From Marvania coccoides (taxonomy: Eukaryota; Chlorophyta; Trebouxiophyceae; Chlorellales; Chlorellaceae), in the NCBI GenBank assembly GCA_963854735.1, contig OY978100.1:2046001-2110000 (forward strand): DNA of 64,000 bases, in the 5' to 3' direction. Below, piece by piece: positions 32,797 to 45,400 of this stretch. The notes beneath the pieces were generated by a model. The model saw only the letters and a program-made list of their open reading frames with translations. It made no database searches and was not told the origin of the DNA. Each line of letters begins with the position of its first letter. The stretch's first letter is position 1. The translations under genes were made by a program, and so were the position numbers.

Positions 32797-34841
32797 ATGC
32801 TTGCTGCTCCTACCATCTCCGGCAAGCCCTGTGTGGCCAAGGTGAGGAGCTCGTCAATATGCACCGACGCAAATTTGACAATGTGTGGGCAGCTGGTGGC
32901 ACGATTGCGACAGGAGAGGCCGGCATTGTCCAGAAGCACCAAGACTAGTTTTTTTCACCTCGATTTCGCTCGATTTTTTTCAATCGCAGGCGTTCGCCGC
33001 CAAACCCGCCGCTCGCTCCAATGTGCGCGCTGTGGTGCGTGCCCAGGCCGCCGCTACCCAGGTGCGATGCGCGCTGCAGGCTTGATCTGTAGAAGACATT
33101 TTTTTTGTGGGGCAGAATGCAGACGCTATGGGCTTTTCAATGCCCAAATTTCTCTTGAGATAGCTACCATGGTTGTCGCTGCGACACGACTGGGACCGCC
33201 ATTGCATCCGATCGAGGCCTCCTCCAATATTCTCCTCCGGCGAGGCGTCGATGACATCTTATGCTGGTATACAGCTCACAATTTTGTTGATGCGAATGCA
33301 GATCAAGCGCGTTGACGTGCCCCTGGAGCTGGAGGCGTTCAACCAGACCACCAACCTGCCCATGAACACCTTTGGCCCCAAGACCCCGTTCAAGGCCACC
33401 GTTGTTTCTGTGGAGCGCATTGTGGGCCCAAAGGTGAGTTTTAGGCATACGATAAGCGTGCTATGGAGTTTGAAGCTTTCCATGTGAAGCTTTGTAGTTA
33501 TTCTTCACTGTCTATTCTACCGCATTACATGTGTTTTGTTCTTCTTCTGAAGCCATTCCGCTTTGGAGCTGCAATGCTTCTTCTAACCAAATGCGCGCTC
33601 GTTTACTTGCAATGTGTAGGCGACCGGAGAGACCATGAACGTTTTGATTAAAGTCAGTGTGATTGCATTGAACTTGTGCAACGATTTTTTTGGAGCTGTC
33701 GTGTTGGAGTCGAGAGCGCAGGAAACCCGCCAAAATGATTGCCTGTACTTATCCAAGAAGACAGCAGCAAAAAAAGAGACTTTAGTTTCTCGTCTTGACG
33801 TGGCCCCAAACATTCCTGCGCTCTCTCGCCTCTTCCCTCATCTTCCAAAAGGTCCCTCTTTGAGAAAATTCCGCTGCGCATTCTGGTGTTTCTAAACATT
33901 GCGTTCCTCCTCCCCCCTCGCTCCTTTCCACAGACCGACGGCAAGATTCCCTTTGTCGAGGGCCAGTCCTACGGCGTCATCCCCCCCGGCACCAAGATCA
34001 ACTCCAAGGGCAAGGAGGTCCCCCACGGAACCCGCCTCTACTCCATTGCCTCCACCCGCTACGGAGACACCTTCGACGGCCAGACCACCACCCTGTGCGT
34101 GCGCCGCGCCACCTACTGGTGCCCCGAGTTGAACGCTGAGGACCCCGCCAAGAAGGGAATCTGCTCCAATTTCCTGTGCGATGCCGCCCCCGGCACCGAG
34201 ATCACCATGACCGGCCCCACTGGCAAGGTGCTGCTGCTGCCCGAGGACCCCAACGCCGTTGTGATCATGGTGGCCACCGGCACCGGCATTGCCCCCTTCC
34301 GCACCTTCTGGCGTCGCATGTTCATGGAGAACATCCCCAACTACAAGTTCACCGGACTGGCCTGGCTCTTCATGGGCGTCGCCAACTCGGACGCCAAGCT
34401 GTACGACGATGAGATCCAGGTGAGAGATGAAGAGAGAGGGAGTAGAAAAATTGCTGCTGTTTTTTTCTTTCGAATTTACGTATCCATTTGATGTAAATTA
34501 TTAATAGGCTCACCCACTCGTCCCCCTTCCCCTTGTATCCCTACCCCCAGGCCTGCGCCACCACCTACCCCGACCAGTTCCGCATTGACTATGCGCTGTC
34601 CCGCGAGCAGACCAACCGCAAGGGCGGCAAGATGTACATCCAGGACAAGGTGGAGGAGTACGCCGACGAGGTGTTCGACCTCATGAAGAACGGCGGCCAC
34701 ATGTACTTCTGCGGCCTGAAGGGCATGATGCCCGGCATTCTGGAAATGCTTGAGCGCGTGGCCACGGAGAAGGGCCTCAACTGGGAGGAGTTCTTCGAGG
34801 GACTCAAGCACAACAACCAGATCCACATCGAGGTGTACTGA
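32797..34841 (+). CDS. petH: Ferredoxin-NADP+ reductase, chloroplast
   Basis: Six exons (32797-32841, 32990-33061, 33302-33433, 33620-33652, 33934-34419, 34551-34841), all phase 0, give 352 residues. A transit peptide (MLAAPTISG... [20 protein letters not shown]) covers about the first 40 residues. The mature enzyme has the FAD motif RLYSIAST near residue 127, the [11 protein letters not shown] loop, the NADP-binding [13 protein letters not shown] and GVANSD segments, and [11 protein letters not shown]. It ends in the invariant Tyr that stacks on the flavin (IEVY). It takes electrons from photosystem-I-reduced ferredoxin to make NADPH at the thylakoid stroma face. Exon 4 is only 33 bases. Protein alignment with FNR requires it, since it supplies [11 protein letters not shown] between PK and TDGKIPF. 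Confidence 0.97.
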
Positions 34842-35309
34842 GCACTGCGCGCCTGGATTTAGAGGACAAGTGGTTTTAAAATTGTGGAGAAGAATTTTAA
34901 TTAGCTATTAAGCCGCTGAGGGAAACAATAAGCGGCGAAATTTTATACTATACCCCATCAATGCACCCCTCTGATTCTTTTTATTCCCTTGCTTTGCACC
35001 AGACACATGATGTGACAAACTGAGAGCCAAAAGGAAAAACTACTTTTGGGACGAGAGCGCAAAAATGATTTACAGTGGGCAGAGTGAACAGAAAAGCAAT
35101 GGAATTTTAAAGTAAGGCGCCAACGTACAAAGAAGGGCACCGGCCTCAATAAATGGACACGCTTATTGGTACATACAAAAAAAGCACAGGGAGAATGCGG
35201 GGTTAAAAGTACAGCTCACACTGCCGCGCAGCCTTACGTAAATATGCATTATGTTCAGTCTATTAAATTCAAAAGTCACGCGCCTGTCGCAGCCAACCTT
35301 GGCAAGTCT
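34842..35309. other. Gap between convergent FNR and BCKDH E1-alpha genes
   Basis: 468 bases holding the two 3' UTRs. No gene seen. Confidence 0.5.
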
Positions 35310-36956
35310 TCATTTGGCAGGAATGTCGCCGAGCAGGGCGTCGTCATGATATTTTGCCACGTACTCCAACACCTCCTGCCGTTGCGCCTCCAATATGGGC
35401 GGCAACCTGTCGTATACATCCTCAAACATGTCACTCAACGGCCGCTTCGGCCGCTTGGCCGCAGCCTCCAGCGCCGCGATCGCCTCTTTCCGCACTGCCT
35501 GCCTCACGGCTGCATCGTCCCCTTCGCCCCACCATCCCTGGGCCACCAGCCAGCGCTGGAAGCGCGCGACGGGGTCCCGTGCCCGCCAGGTTCTCATTTC
35601 TTCAGACTGCCGATACCTGGAAGAGTCATCGCTAGTGGAGTGATGGCCGACGCGATACGACATCGCCTCTATCAAAACGGGCTCCCCCCGCTCCAGCGCC
35701 AGCTTACGAGCTTCTACAGTGGCGTTGTACATTGCCAGGGCGTCACCGCCGTCCACCCGCAGCGTGGCAATGCCGTACGACGGGCCACGCCCAGCAATAC
35801 CGTCACCACGGTACTGCTCACTCGCGGGGGTGCTGATGGCCCAGCCATTGTTGCGGCAGATGAAGATGGTCGGGCACTCCAGCGTGGCAGCAAAGTTGAG
35901 GGCGGCGTGAAAATCTCCCTCGCTGGCAGCGCCTTCCCCAAAATAAGCAACGGTCACAGCTTGCCGGCCGGCGAGCTTCAGGGCGTAGGCTGCGCCCACA
36001 GCGTGGGGAAGCTGTGTGGCCAAAGTGGATGAGATTGTGTGGAAGTTGAGGGCCTTTGAGCCGTAGTGGATGGGCATCTGGCGCCCCTTGCCTTGCTCAT
36101 TTTCGTTGCCATAGCACTGCGGGGGAAAAAACAGGGGTTTCTAATGTGACAGTACTTGAATGCGATTGGCATTAACTAAAGAATTGCTGCTGGTTTCTTG
36201 CCTGATCGGCCATGTCTTGTATTGAAAACCCCCGCCACAGCAGCACCCCCTGCTCCCGGTACTGCGAAAACACGACGTCATCCAGGGTCAGGGCTGCGGC
36301 GCTGCCCACCGCGGTCGCCTCCTCGCCGCTGCTGGTCATGTAGAACGAAAACCGGCCCTGAGAAAAAGAAAGAAGAGATAATATAAAGAAAGCGGTGAAA
36401 AATTGGTGACTGGCATGGATTCCCACCGCAGGGACAATGAAATATGGAAGATTGCCGCAGCGTTTCAGCGCTGCACAAACAGCTCCCCATTCGCCCTGGG
36501 CATGGTGAAAAAGCAGCAGGAGCAAAACGCCATGCAAGCACTCAAATTGGAAGCACCCAAAATGACACTTTAAAAACCCAAGCAACCCCTGCTTCTGCTT
36601 ACTTGGCGCTGCGCTTCGTAGAAGATCGTGTCGACCGTCTGCAGCGACACCATGGTCTTGTACAGCCGAACAGCAGTGGTCTGGTCAATGGAGTGAGGCA
36701 CATGAGCGCCATGAACGGCCTGCCCGGTGCTGTCTATTGTTCTGTAGCAAGGAATGATGGCCACCGCAGCTTGGGGCCCCCCAGTGAAGGCCAGCTGTGA
36801 GGTAAAGGGCACGGCCCCGCCAGGAAAACACATCTGGGCTTCCCTTCCCGCAGTGTCGCTGGCTATGGCAGCATATGTGGTTTGCAAAGCTCTGAGCGCG
36901 TTGTTCGCAGCTGAAAAAGACTGACTGGTGCGCTTAGACACCAGACTCCGAAACAT
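35310..36956 (-). CDS. BCKDHA: Branched-chain 2-oxoacid dehydrogenase E1 alpha subunit, mitochondrial
   Basis: Three exons (36956-36603, 36357-36202, 36116-35310), phase 0, give 438 residues. The N-terminus ([15 protein letters not shown]) is a basic amphipathic mitochondrial presequence. Landmarks are [29 protein letters not shown], the thiamine-diphosphate-binding [17 protein letters not shown] with NNGWAIST, and the phosphorylation-loop region [16 protein letters not shown] with the conserved His and Ser residues. With E1 beta it decarboxylates the 2-oxo acids of Leu, Ile and Val in the matrix. Intron 2 (36201-36117) begins with GC (CAG|GCAAGA); phase 0 on both sides and the conserved [17 protein letters not shown] junction require it. 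Regulation by a BCKD kinase is possible from the conserved serine, but not shown. Confidence 0.95.
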
Positions 36957-37177
36957 TTTTGAAACTTCCGATGTGCGATACAGCCCCAGGGGCTCTGGTA
37001 CCTATGCCAGCTGCATTTACTCTCAAACCGAAAATGCTCACTACGGTGTTGGAGAGCCGAAAAATGGTCAACCTTCCTCGGGAGGGCAGCAGAGGAGCAG
37101 AAACAAGAATCGAAATCCATCGCATTTCTGCTATTAATTATTTTATATTGACATCTTGCCAATTTCAGAAGAGTGCC
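36957..37177. promoter_or_regulatory. Divergent promoter, BCKDHA / ACBP
   Basis: 221 bases between two start codons facing apart, so both core promoters must lie here or in the leaders. Confidence 0.4.
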
Positions 37178-37965
37178 ATGGGTCTCAAGGTGAGGTCTTG
37201 ATGGGGGTGATCAACCTGACATGCCAATTTTTTTTGTGTGTGTGGAGACTGTGTACTCTTTTCCTCCTCTTTATACCGCCGAAATTGACGATCTTCACCA
37301 TTCTTTATGCACGCACCAGGAGGATTTCGACGTTGCTGCTGAGGAGGCCAAAGGGCTCCCAGACAACACTAGCAACGACGATAAGCTCCTGCTGTATGCG
37401 CTCTTCAAGCAGGTGCAGGCCGTAGCATTTGGACACGCTCGCATCAGAGAGTTGTAGCGAAAGGATGGAAGAAACCCCCAATTATTTCATGAAAGCTACG
37501 TCACCGCCTGTCAAATTCTCCTCTCCCACACACTCTTTATCTTTTATGAATGACAGGCGACCGTGGGCGATGTCAACATCGCCCGCCCCGGCATGTTTGA
37601 CTTGAAAGGCAAGACCAAGTGGGACGCGTGGGACAAGCTGAAGGGCAAGAGCGCTGATGAAGCCATGGCGGAGTACATCCAGTGAGTTATAAGCTTCAGC
37701 AATATTCTGCCAAACTAAATTTAATCATGTGATGATGTAATTCGGAGCCTTGCGATTATAGTATATCCCACGCGTTACATAATGCCCCTGGGCGCTGCAA
37801 ACATGAATTGCCTTTAATTCGGGATGCACTTGTGCATGAACTTGAAACCATGAAACCTTGAGGCATCGTTGCCCAGATTCTTCAGATGCTATTTCTTCTT
37901 AATTAACATTTTTTTACGTCTCTTTAAACAGGTTGGTGGCTGACTTGAAGGCCAAATACGCTTGA
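37178..37965 (+). CDS. ACBP: Acyl-CoA-binding protein (small, cytosolic)
   Basis: Four exons (37178-37189, 37320-37412, 37557-37681, 37932-37965) give 87 residues, the usual size of 10-kDa ACBP. Exon 1 encodes only MGLK, then [14 protein letters not shown]. The acyl-CoA-binding signature is complete: [40 protein letters not shown]. The last exon of 34 bases was found from the phase and the expected VADLKAKY end. It carries long-chain acyl-CoA esters between compartments. Intron 3 (37682-37931) contains a short copy of a CTTGAAACC motif also found at other sites in the window. Confidence 0.95.
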
Positions 37966-38192
37966 GCTATGAACTGCTGCTTACCTGAAGTTGGAGAGCC
38001 CTACTAAATTCGTATTAAAGATAAACTGTATGTCATTTTTTCAAATCATGTCAGCAGTTAGAAAGGTCCTGTGTGAAATTCAAATTTTGGTCTCCCAAAA
38101 AAAATTGACGTTTTGCTAACACGAACCCAATTTAAAAATATAAAAATAGCTCATCTCAAACACACAGCTGGTCACCGCACCCTCACGCAAAT

Positions 38193-39478
38193 ATGATGCT
38201 CCGTGCTGCGCCGTTGAAGGCCTCGTTTCTGGCATCTGGCATCAACACTCGTACGGCCAAGAGACACTCTGGCCCTTGCGTGGTGGCCTTCCAGGACAAT
38301 GGCGCGGTCGACTCTGTCACAGGCACCAAAACTGTCACGCTCTCTGTGCCTCTTGAGATTGCATACGGAGAGAACATAAAACTTGTAGGCAGCGACAGCA
38401 AGCTCGGGGGGTGGGAAATCGAGTCAGCCCCTGAGATGCAGTGGACCGATGGACACAACTGGACAGGTGAGTACAGAGGCGCATCCTCAAGTAGCGTTTT
38501 CTCTCATCCTTCTGATCTCCGTTTAAACCGTTGCTGTTGCCATGAACCAGCCAGTTTTCAGCACACACACCACCGGTTTAAGCATTATGGAATACAATAA
38601 CAAGCTGACATGCTGCTCTCCCCCTTGATATTTTTAATGCAGTTTCTCTTGATCTTCCCGCCGGTTTTGAGAGCGAGTTCAAGTTCGTGCACCTCATCCC
38701 CGGCCAGCCTCCCGTATGGGAATACATTCCCAACCGGCGGCTGACCGTCCCCGACGCCTCTGCCACCTCCATCTCCCTCCAATGGTGCTCCTACCCCGAG
38801 ACGGTGGTGGGAGATATCGAGGCAATTGAATCCGCCAAAGCTGTCGATCCCGTGTCCGCTGACGGCCTCTCCGCCTCCGACATGGTCAACCCGCAGTTCC
38901 AGTCCGCTCTGGCTGAGCCTGAGATTATGATTGCCGAGGAGGAGGAGGCTCTGTCCCCGCTGGAGGCCGCTTTTGCTGCCGAAGAGGCAGCCAAGGAGGA
39001 GATCACCGTGGAAGAAGTGCTGACCATGCCTGAGATGTCCGCGGAGGTGCAGGAAGGCATCGAGGCCGCGCTGACCCTGGCTGGAGACGAGACAATTGCC
39101 GACACTGCCCCAGAGAAGTCCAACGCCCTCAAGAACGCGGCAAAGACCGCGGGAGCCGTGGCCTTGGGCGTGGCTGGCGCCGCCTTGCTGAGCGCGCTTG
39201 CTGTGGACGTCGCCGACACCGCCGTTCTGGGCGCTTTCGCCGTGGCGGCTGGCGGCATGGCAATGGGGGGCACCGGCTCTAAGAAAAAGACCAAGACTGC
39301 AAATGCCGTGGATGGCGTGGCTGCGACCGAGGAGGGCGCGGTGCTGGAGGGCGTTGAGGAGAACGTCGAGGAGAAGCCCATCAGCCAGGAGCCTGGCGTG
39401 ATCATTGCAGCGGGGCTGCTGTCTGCTTTTGACGCTGGCAAGTCCATGATGAAGTCCATGGACAACTCCGAGAAGTAG
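38193..39478 (+). CDS. Plastid starch-binding protein: CBM20 plus hydrophobic C-terminal region
   Basis: Two exons (38193-38466, 38643-39478) give 369 residues. A transit-like start (MMLRAAPLKASFLASG) precedes a CBM20 domain at about residues 45-145. It has the expected order of strands and Trp residues: IKLVGSDSKLGGWEIESA, MQWTDGHNWTVSLDLPAG, EFKFVHL, and VWEYIPNRRL. An acidic Glu/Ala-rich middle follows, then a long hydrophobic Ala/Gly/Val segment at about 251-300 that could form one or two membrane helices, and a second short hydrophobic part near the end (GVIIAAGLLSAFDAG). No catalytic domain is present. By architecture it may tether starch granules to a membrane in the plastid. That is inference. 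Confidence 0.75.
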
Positions 39479-39803
39479 AGCTTATTATTCATCACTCAGG
39501 AAAAAACCAACCCTTCAAAATAACCCGTCTTCCCCCCATTCTTCTTCTTCCCCTTCTGAAGATAAACGTAATGCCCCTTTGTCCCTCTTTTAGTTTGATT
39601 CGATAGATAGATTCGTGTCTCTCTCCCTTTGTCTGCCCTTAAATGCATCCTTTGTTCTTTTTTTATTATTTTCTTTTGTGTTCCTCCATATCTTTCCCTG
39701 CTGTGTGATTTATTGGCGGCGGACTGCCCGCCTTGCCTCCGCATGTTTCTTCTGGTTTGACCACGCTCTCACTGTGTAGTTCCCCTTTCTGCTCAAGGCG
39801 GCG
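39479..39803. other. Pyrimidine-rich gap, CBM20 gene to NMNAT
   Basis: 325 bases, T/C-rich on the plus strand. It should hold the 3' UTR of the CBM20 gene and the promoter of NMNAT. No gene seen. Confidence 0.4.
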
Positions 39804-41735
39804 ATGGCTGCTGCGGTTCTCTCAAGCCCCGAATGCTCTGTACGTTTGATGACTCAAGTATTGAAGCTTAATCCCTTTCCCAAAATCGATCATTGTAACC
39901 AGCAAAGACTCGTTGTGTTCGCTGTGAAGAGAGAGAAGGGTGCCATGTATGCCAGGGGAAAATATGGCGGGACGATCCTCAAGAGCGCCACGCCTGTGGA
40001 GTCCAGGGTGTTGGCTGGTGCCTCAGAATGCCATCGAGGCGTAGGATCTTCCTTTCATTCGGAATGGCTAGGACTTGTGTAGAACCCGCAGTTTGCATTC
40101 TGCTGAGGTGGCACAGCTATCCTCAACTCCCCCATTATAATTTCACTTTCCGTCAGTTTTTGGGGTTTACATCGGCAATACATCGAGTCCAAGGCGAATT
40201 GCCCACACACCTCTGTCCCCTCAATTATCTTTTCAAAAAAAAAAAAAAAAAAAAAAGTGATCTGAAAATTCTGCAACTTACTTGCGATGCATTCATTGCG
40301 ATTTATATTGAGAGCGACGATAGAAAAAAAATTGTCGAGCAGGCAAGGCAAAGCGTTTCCTTTTCTACTTTTGAAGGTGGAATTTTCATCGTTTTTTTTT
40401 TTGCCGCCATGGCCCTCATAATTATGTTTTTCCGGCAGGATCAATAAACTTGAAGTAACAGAAGCTGTCGGAGCATCTCGCCGGGTGCCAACGTGGGCTG
40501 CAGCTGCTGCAGTGGGCGCCGGGCTGGTTGGCCTTAGCGGTGCCACTGCGCTGGCCGAAGGAACCGCTGAACGCCCGGCTCCCTCTCCCTGGGATGTTTG
40601 GGAGAAGTGGGACCAGGTGAAGCGCTTTCTTTCCGGGTGGAAGAACCCAGAGCATGGGGCCGACGTGCCGCTGTCGGTTGACAAACTGGCCTGCCACGTG
40701 CCCAAGGGCGGTGAGTTCACACATTTCCACGCTATATATAAACGCAGTTCGTCACGCCAAGTGCCGTTTGCTCCCGTTTTATCCCATTCTTCACTAATTT
40801 TATTTTTGCTGGCAATTTCTCGCAGCCCCTGTGGTGCTGGTGTCCTGCGGCAGCTTCAACCCCCCGACGGTGATGCACGTGCGCATGCTGGAGCTGGCGC
40901 GGCAGCGCATGCGGGCCCAGGGCTACGACGTTTTGGGCGCCTACCTGTCCCCAGTCAATGATGCATACTGGAAGAGAGATCTCGCGCCTGGGCGGCACAG
41001 GGTGGAAATGTGCAAGCTGGCAGCCGCAGGATCAGGTAAGCGCGCACGTTTTCTTTATACATTTTTTATTTCATGCGGGATTTATTTGAAAGTATGGGTT
41101 TCCGTGTTCCTTTCCCGTTATTATGTTTAGATTTCATCATGGTAGATGCATGGGAGGTGGAGCAAATGCAGTACACACGCACTCTGCACGTGCTGCAGCA
41201 CCTCCAGCGCCGGCTGTCTGAAGTTTTCAGCCTCCCGAAGGGCGAGGCGGTGACGGCGTCATCGCTCCCTCAGAACTGCGACGCTTCAGACGCGCCCAGG
41301 GTGGTGCTGGTGTGCGGTGCAGACGTCCTGCAATCTATGGAGACGCCTGACATTTGGCGGCAGGACCTTCTGGAGGTAAAATATCTTATTTTATAATATA
41401 AATCCCTTTTATTTTTTCCGCTCCCTATTTTATTATTCCCTTCTTGCGACTCTTCTTTTGATGTACAGACGCTGCTGTCGCAGCACGGGATGGTGTGCAT
41501 TTCGCGAGACGACGCAGGAATCGACGCCCCTGCGCTGCTTGAGCGCCCTGGCACGCTGCTGCACCGCTACCGCGACAACGTGGCTGTTATCGCTGACCCT
41601 GTGCCCAACCAGGTGAGCTCCTCCGCGGTGAGGAAGGAGCTGAACACCGGTCGATCTGTGGCACACTTGGTTGTGCCAGAGGTGGAGGCGTACATTCGCA
41701 GGCATGGGTTGTACGGGACACGAAAAGAAAAGTAA
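39804..41735 (+). CDS. NMNAT: Nicotinamide/nicotinate mononucleotide adenylyltransferase with organelle presequence
   Basis: Proposed exons 39804-39946, 40439-40710, 40826-41035, 41131-41375 and 41469-41735 give 378 residues. The last four are secure. Exon 1 is chosen because its GTATG donor gives the right phase. The catalytic domain starts at about residue 139 with SCGSFNPPTVMH (nucleotide-binding (H/T)XGH-type motif, H156). It has LSPVNDAYWK, the FIMVDAWE strand, the VLVCGADVLQSM strand, and the ISSTXXR-type motif as VSSSAVRK. It makes NAD (or NaAD) from ATP and the mononucleotide. The N-terminal 87 residues look like a bipartite plastid signal: basic start, then SRRVPTW, a hydrophobic Ala/Gly/Val stretch at 68-84 and ALA at 85-87. 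Intron 1 contains a run of 22 A at 40235-40256. Confidence 0.85.
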
Positions 41736-42495
41736 AGTAAAGAAATGAATGATGGGGGAAGAATGCACATGGCTAACTAAAAAACATGAAAATAAGTGGC
41801 ATGCGATGTAAACTACGCCCGTTATCAGGGTTTTTTCTGTATATATTTTGTTTTGAGGCTGCAGCAATTGACGGCATGCTGCGTAGGTTTCAGTCGGCTG
41901 AATTCAAATTGAACTGGCTCAGAAAGGTTCGGAAGAGAAGCGAGAATCATTCCATTGAGCTCTTCTTAAATAAAATGCCAATGGCTTCAAAATTTGAATT
42001 TATGCCGCAGAGCAGGGGAAAATGCAGCTCATGCGTGGAGCGCCTATTCGTTTCACACTGCAAAATCACATATAAGATCGTATTAACAACAGCTCTATGG
42101 CGAAATTAATCGTGAATTATCCAATCATATGATGCATGGTGGGTAGCAGAGTGATTTTTTCAGGCCAGCTTGGGAGCCCAAGGCAAACTCTGGCATTTTA
42201 GTTATTATTTTTCCTCCTCAATTATTTCAAACAATTCTCCATGCGCTCGATATCGAGTTAAATGACCTTAACAACAGCAGCTCCTCGCATTCCGTGACCA
42301 TTTAGATCAAACTCTTGTTTTATTCCCATTCCGCTTCTTTTATTCTAATTTCATCGCATATATATGATCTAAAATAGTTATGATCTAAAATATCATTGAT
42401 ATAATTTTTAAAGGCAGAGAAAGCCTGTCGGATTTTTCCTTCTTCTCCTCAACAAGCGCCGTCTCTGGGGGGTGCTGGACAGCGTCTCTGCAAAA
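41736..42495. other. Gene-less stretch, NMNAT to MSH5
   Basis: 760 AT-rich bases. A short direct repeat of ATGATCTAAAATA occurs near 42360-42395. No gene seen. The last part is the MSH5 leader. Confidence 0.5.
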
Positions 42496-45400
42496 ATGGC
42501 AGAGTCCCAAACATATGGCGCAGAAGAAAACCGTCGTCTTGACCTTCAATTGGATGGGGTGCACATGTCAGTTCACTGGGCTGCCTCTGGTCGGCTGGGC
42601 ATTGCATGGTATGACGCCTCAACCAGGGAGGTGAGCTATATTCGCAGTTAACACACTGAAAAATATGTAATCACTTCTAAAATATGATACTGATTTTTAA
42701 TTAATTTTCTATCCACTGTGCATGCAGATTTCGTGCTTTGAGGGCCAAGACGACGGAGCAGCACCTCAGCAGCAAGAGCTTACTTTCTACCGCCTGCTGC
42801 AACAAGCGCGGCTGCACATTTTGCCCTCCGCGATTTACGCCAGCAGCAAAGCCCCGGAGGACCTGTTGCGCGCGCTCAGAGCCCCTCTGCTGTCTCCATT
42901 TGGCACAACCGTACAAGAGTCTACCGAGCCCGAGGACGCTCAGCAGGCGCCAGTCAGGGTGGAGCGCGCCAAGCTGTTTACCCTGGAATCTGCCCGTGCG
43001 GCGCTGGAGGCCGTGCGCTTGCCCAGCATGCCCGCAGGCATTGGACCTCGCCAGCGCCTTCACATCATAAATTCAACGATGAACCTGCAGCGGGAGCAGC
43101 AGGTGTGCGCGGTGGGGGCGCTGCTAAGCGTGCTGAACCGCGATAGCGCGCTGCACTGGGGCCGGGGGGGCGGAGCTGAGGACGGGGGAGCTCCGCTGGT
43201 GTCAATTAAAGAAAGTTCACTGGCAGGCCACCTTCTGGTTGACCCTGGATCCCTGGAAGCCCTCCAAATCTTCCAAGAAGAGGCACACCCCTCCGCCATG
43301 GGGATTGGTCGCGCCAAGGAGGGTCTGTCAGTGTTTGGCGTGCTCAACCGCTGCATAACGCCGCCAGGGCGGAAAATGCTGAGATTGTGGTTTGCGCGCC
43401 CCCTGGTGGACGTAGCAAAGCTGGAGGAACGTCTGGACGGCGTGGAGGCGCTGCTGAAAGTCGACATTGACGAAATCAGGTGCGTTTTGCTTTTATATAT
43501 TATTATCGGTTTTCTTCATTCTCCAACAGATATATTTTGCTCTCTGTGTGCACTTCTAGGATTGCGCTGCGCGGGGTGAAAGACCCGTGTCGACAGCTGG
43601 CTCGCCTGCAGGGCATGCAGACGCTGCCAGACCCTGCTGACTTCATGGCGCTGCAGTCAAGCATCGCAGCGCTGCTGGCATTGCGGGACGCAGTGAGAGA
43701 CCTTGCTTTGCCTGAAGAGCAGCACCTGCAACGGCCACAAGGAGTGCAGAGCTCATTATGGAATGCAGGCGGTGAAGGAGGGGCGCAGCGCAGCAGCAAC
43801 ACGACAGCGCTGCTGCCGCTGCCACCAGTGTCGCCGGGCGCAGCTGCACTGTTTGCCCGCCTTGCCGACGCCATCACAGACGATTTGGTTGCAAGTAAGA
43901 ATTGGTTATGCTGTTCATACCCCACCACCCACCCACCCATTTTTTACTCCTCCCCTCAATTTTCATTTTTTTTCTTTTATCGCTCAGTCCACCAGCTCAT
44001 CGCTGGCGTGATCGACTGCGAGCAGGCCTCAGACGGCATGGCGGTACACTACGGCGTGTCCGCAGAGCTGGACGAAATGAAGGCCCTTTACTTCGGCCTG
44101 CCTGACCTCCTGAAGCAGGTGCAAGTGCATGAGGTGTCCCGCTTGCCAATGGCGCTGCAAGGGGCGGCGCGGTCGGCGTGGAGCGTGGTGTACGTCCCCC
44201 AGATGGGATTCATGCTGCAGGTGGAGGGTCCGCTGCTGGGGGCTGATGTATTGGAGCAGCTGCGCGATATTTCCGTCGCAATGCCGCATGGCGTGTTTCA
44301 AGGAGGGGACGGTCGCTCCGGGGCGTGCTACCACACCGCCACCACGCGAGAGCTCGGTGACCGGTATGGGGATGTACTACATAAAATAAGAGACCTAGAA
44401 ACTGCGATATGCAACCAAGTGGCGCAGCGGGCGGTGGCGGCGGGGCACGCAGTGAGGGAGGCTGCGGCTGCGGCGGCTGAGGTGGACTGCTTGCTCTCTC
44501 TGGCTGGTGCAGCGGGGGAGATGGGGCTGACCAGGCCGGTGCTGACTGAGGAAAACGTGCTGGAAATCTGCGGCGGGCGCCACCTGCTGGCTGAAACGGT
44601 GCTGCTGTGCGGGGGAGGCGGGAAGTACATCCCGAATAACACGCGTATGGGGTTGCGAGAGCGGCGCGTGCACGTGATCACTGGGCCCAATGCGTCTGGC
44701 AAGAGCTGCTACGCCAAACAGGTGGCGGTCATAGCATTCCTCGCGCACGTGGGCTCTTTCGTGCCCGCTGAGGTACGAGATTTTGCGTTTGTATGCTTGA
44801 GTTATATATTTATAAACTGATAATTGAACTGAGAATACAAAATGACCAAATTATTAATTTATCCAAAGCTTAACGCCGCCCCCTCTTCCTCTCTCCCCTC
44901 TTCTCCTTTCTTTCTAACCCACAGGCTGCCACCGTGGGGCTGGTGGACCGCATCTTCACCCGAGTGGCCACCCGCGAGGCGGGGGCAGTGCCCCAGAGCG
45001 CCTTTCTCATCGACCTATCGCAGGTGGCTGCCATGCTGCGCCTGGCCACCCACCGCTCGCTGCTCATCATCGACGAGTTTGGAAAAGGAACGCTGACGGC
45101 GGACGGGGTCGGCCTGCTGTGCGGCGCGCTCGGCAGCCTTGCTGCGCGTGCTGTGCCTCCTCGTGTGCTGCTCACCACGCATTTCACAGAGGTCCTGAAC
45201 CCGCAGTACCTCCACCTCTCCCCTCAGCTGGATTTTCACACCATGGCGGTGATAGTTCCTGGGCAGGACGAAGAGCAAGAAGGGGGACGAAGTGCTGCTG
45301 CTGCCGCTGGTCAAAACAACGATGACATTGTGTTTTTGTATCGCCTCGTCCCTGGGTATGTGGGCCCCAGCTTTGGGGTGCACTGCGCAGCGCTGGCTGG

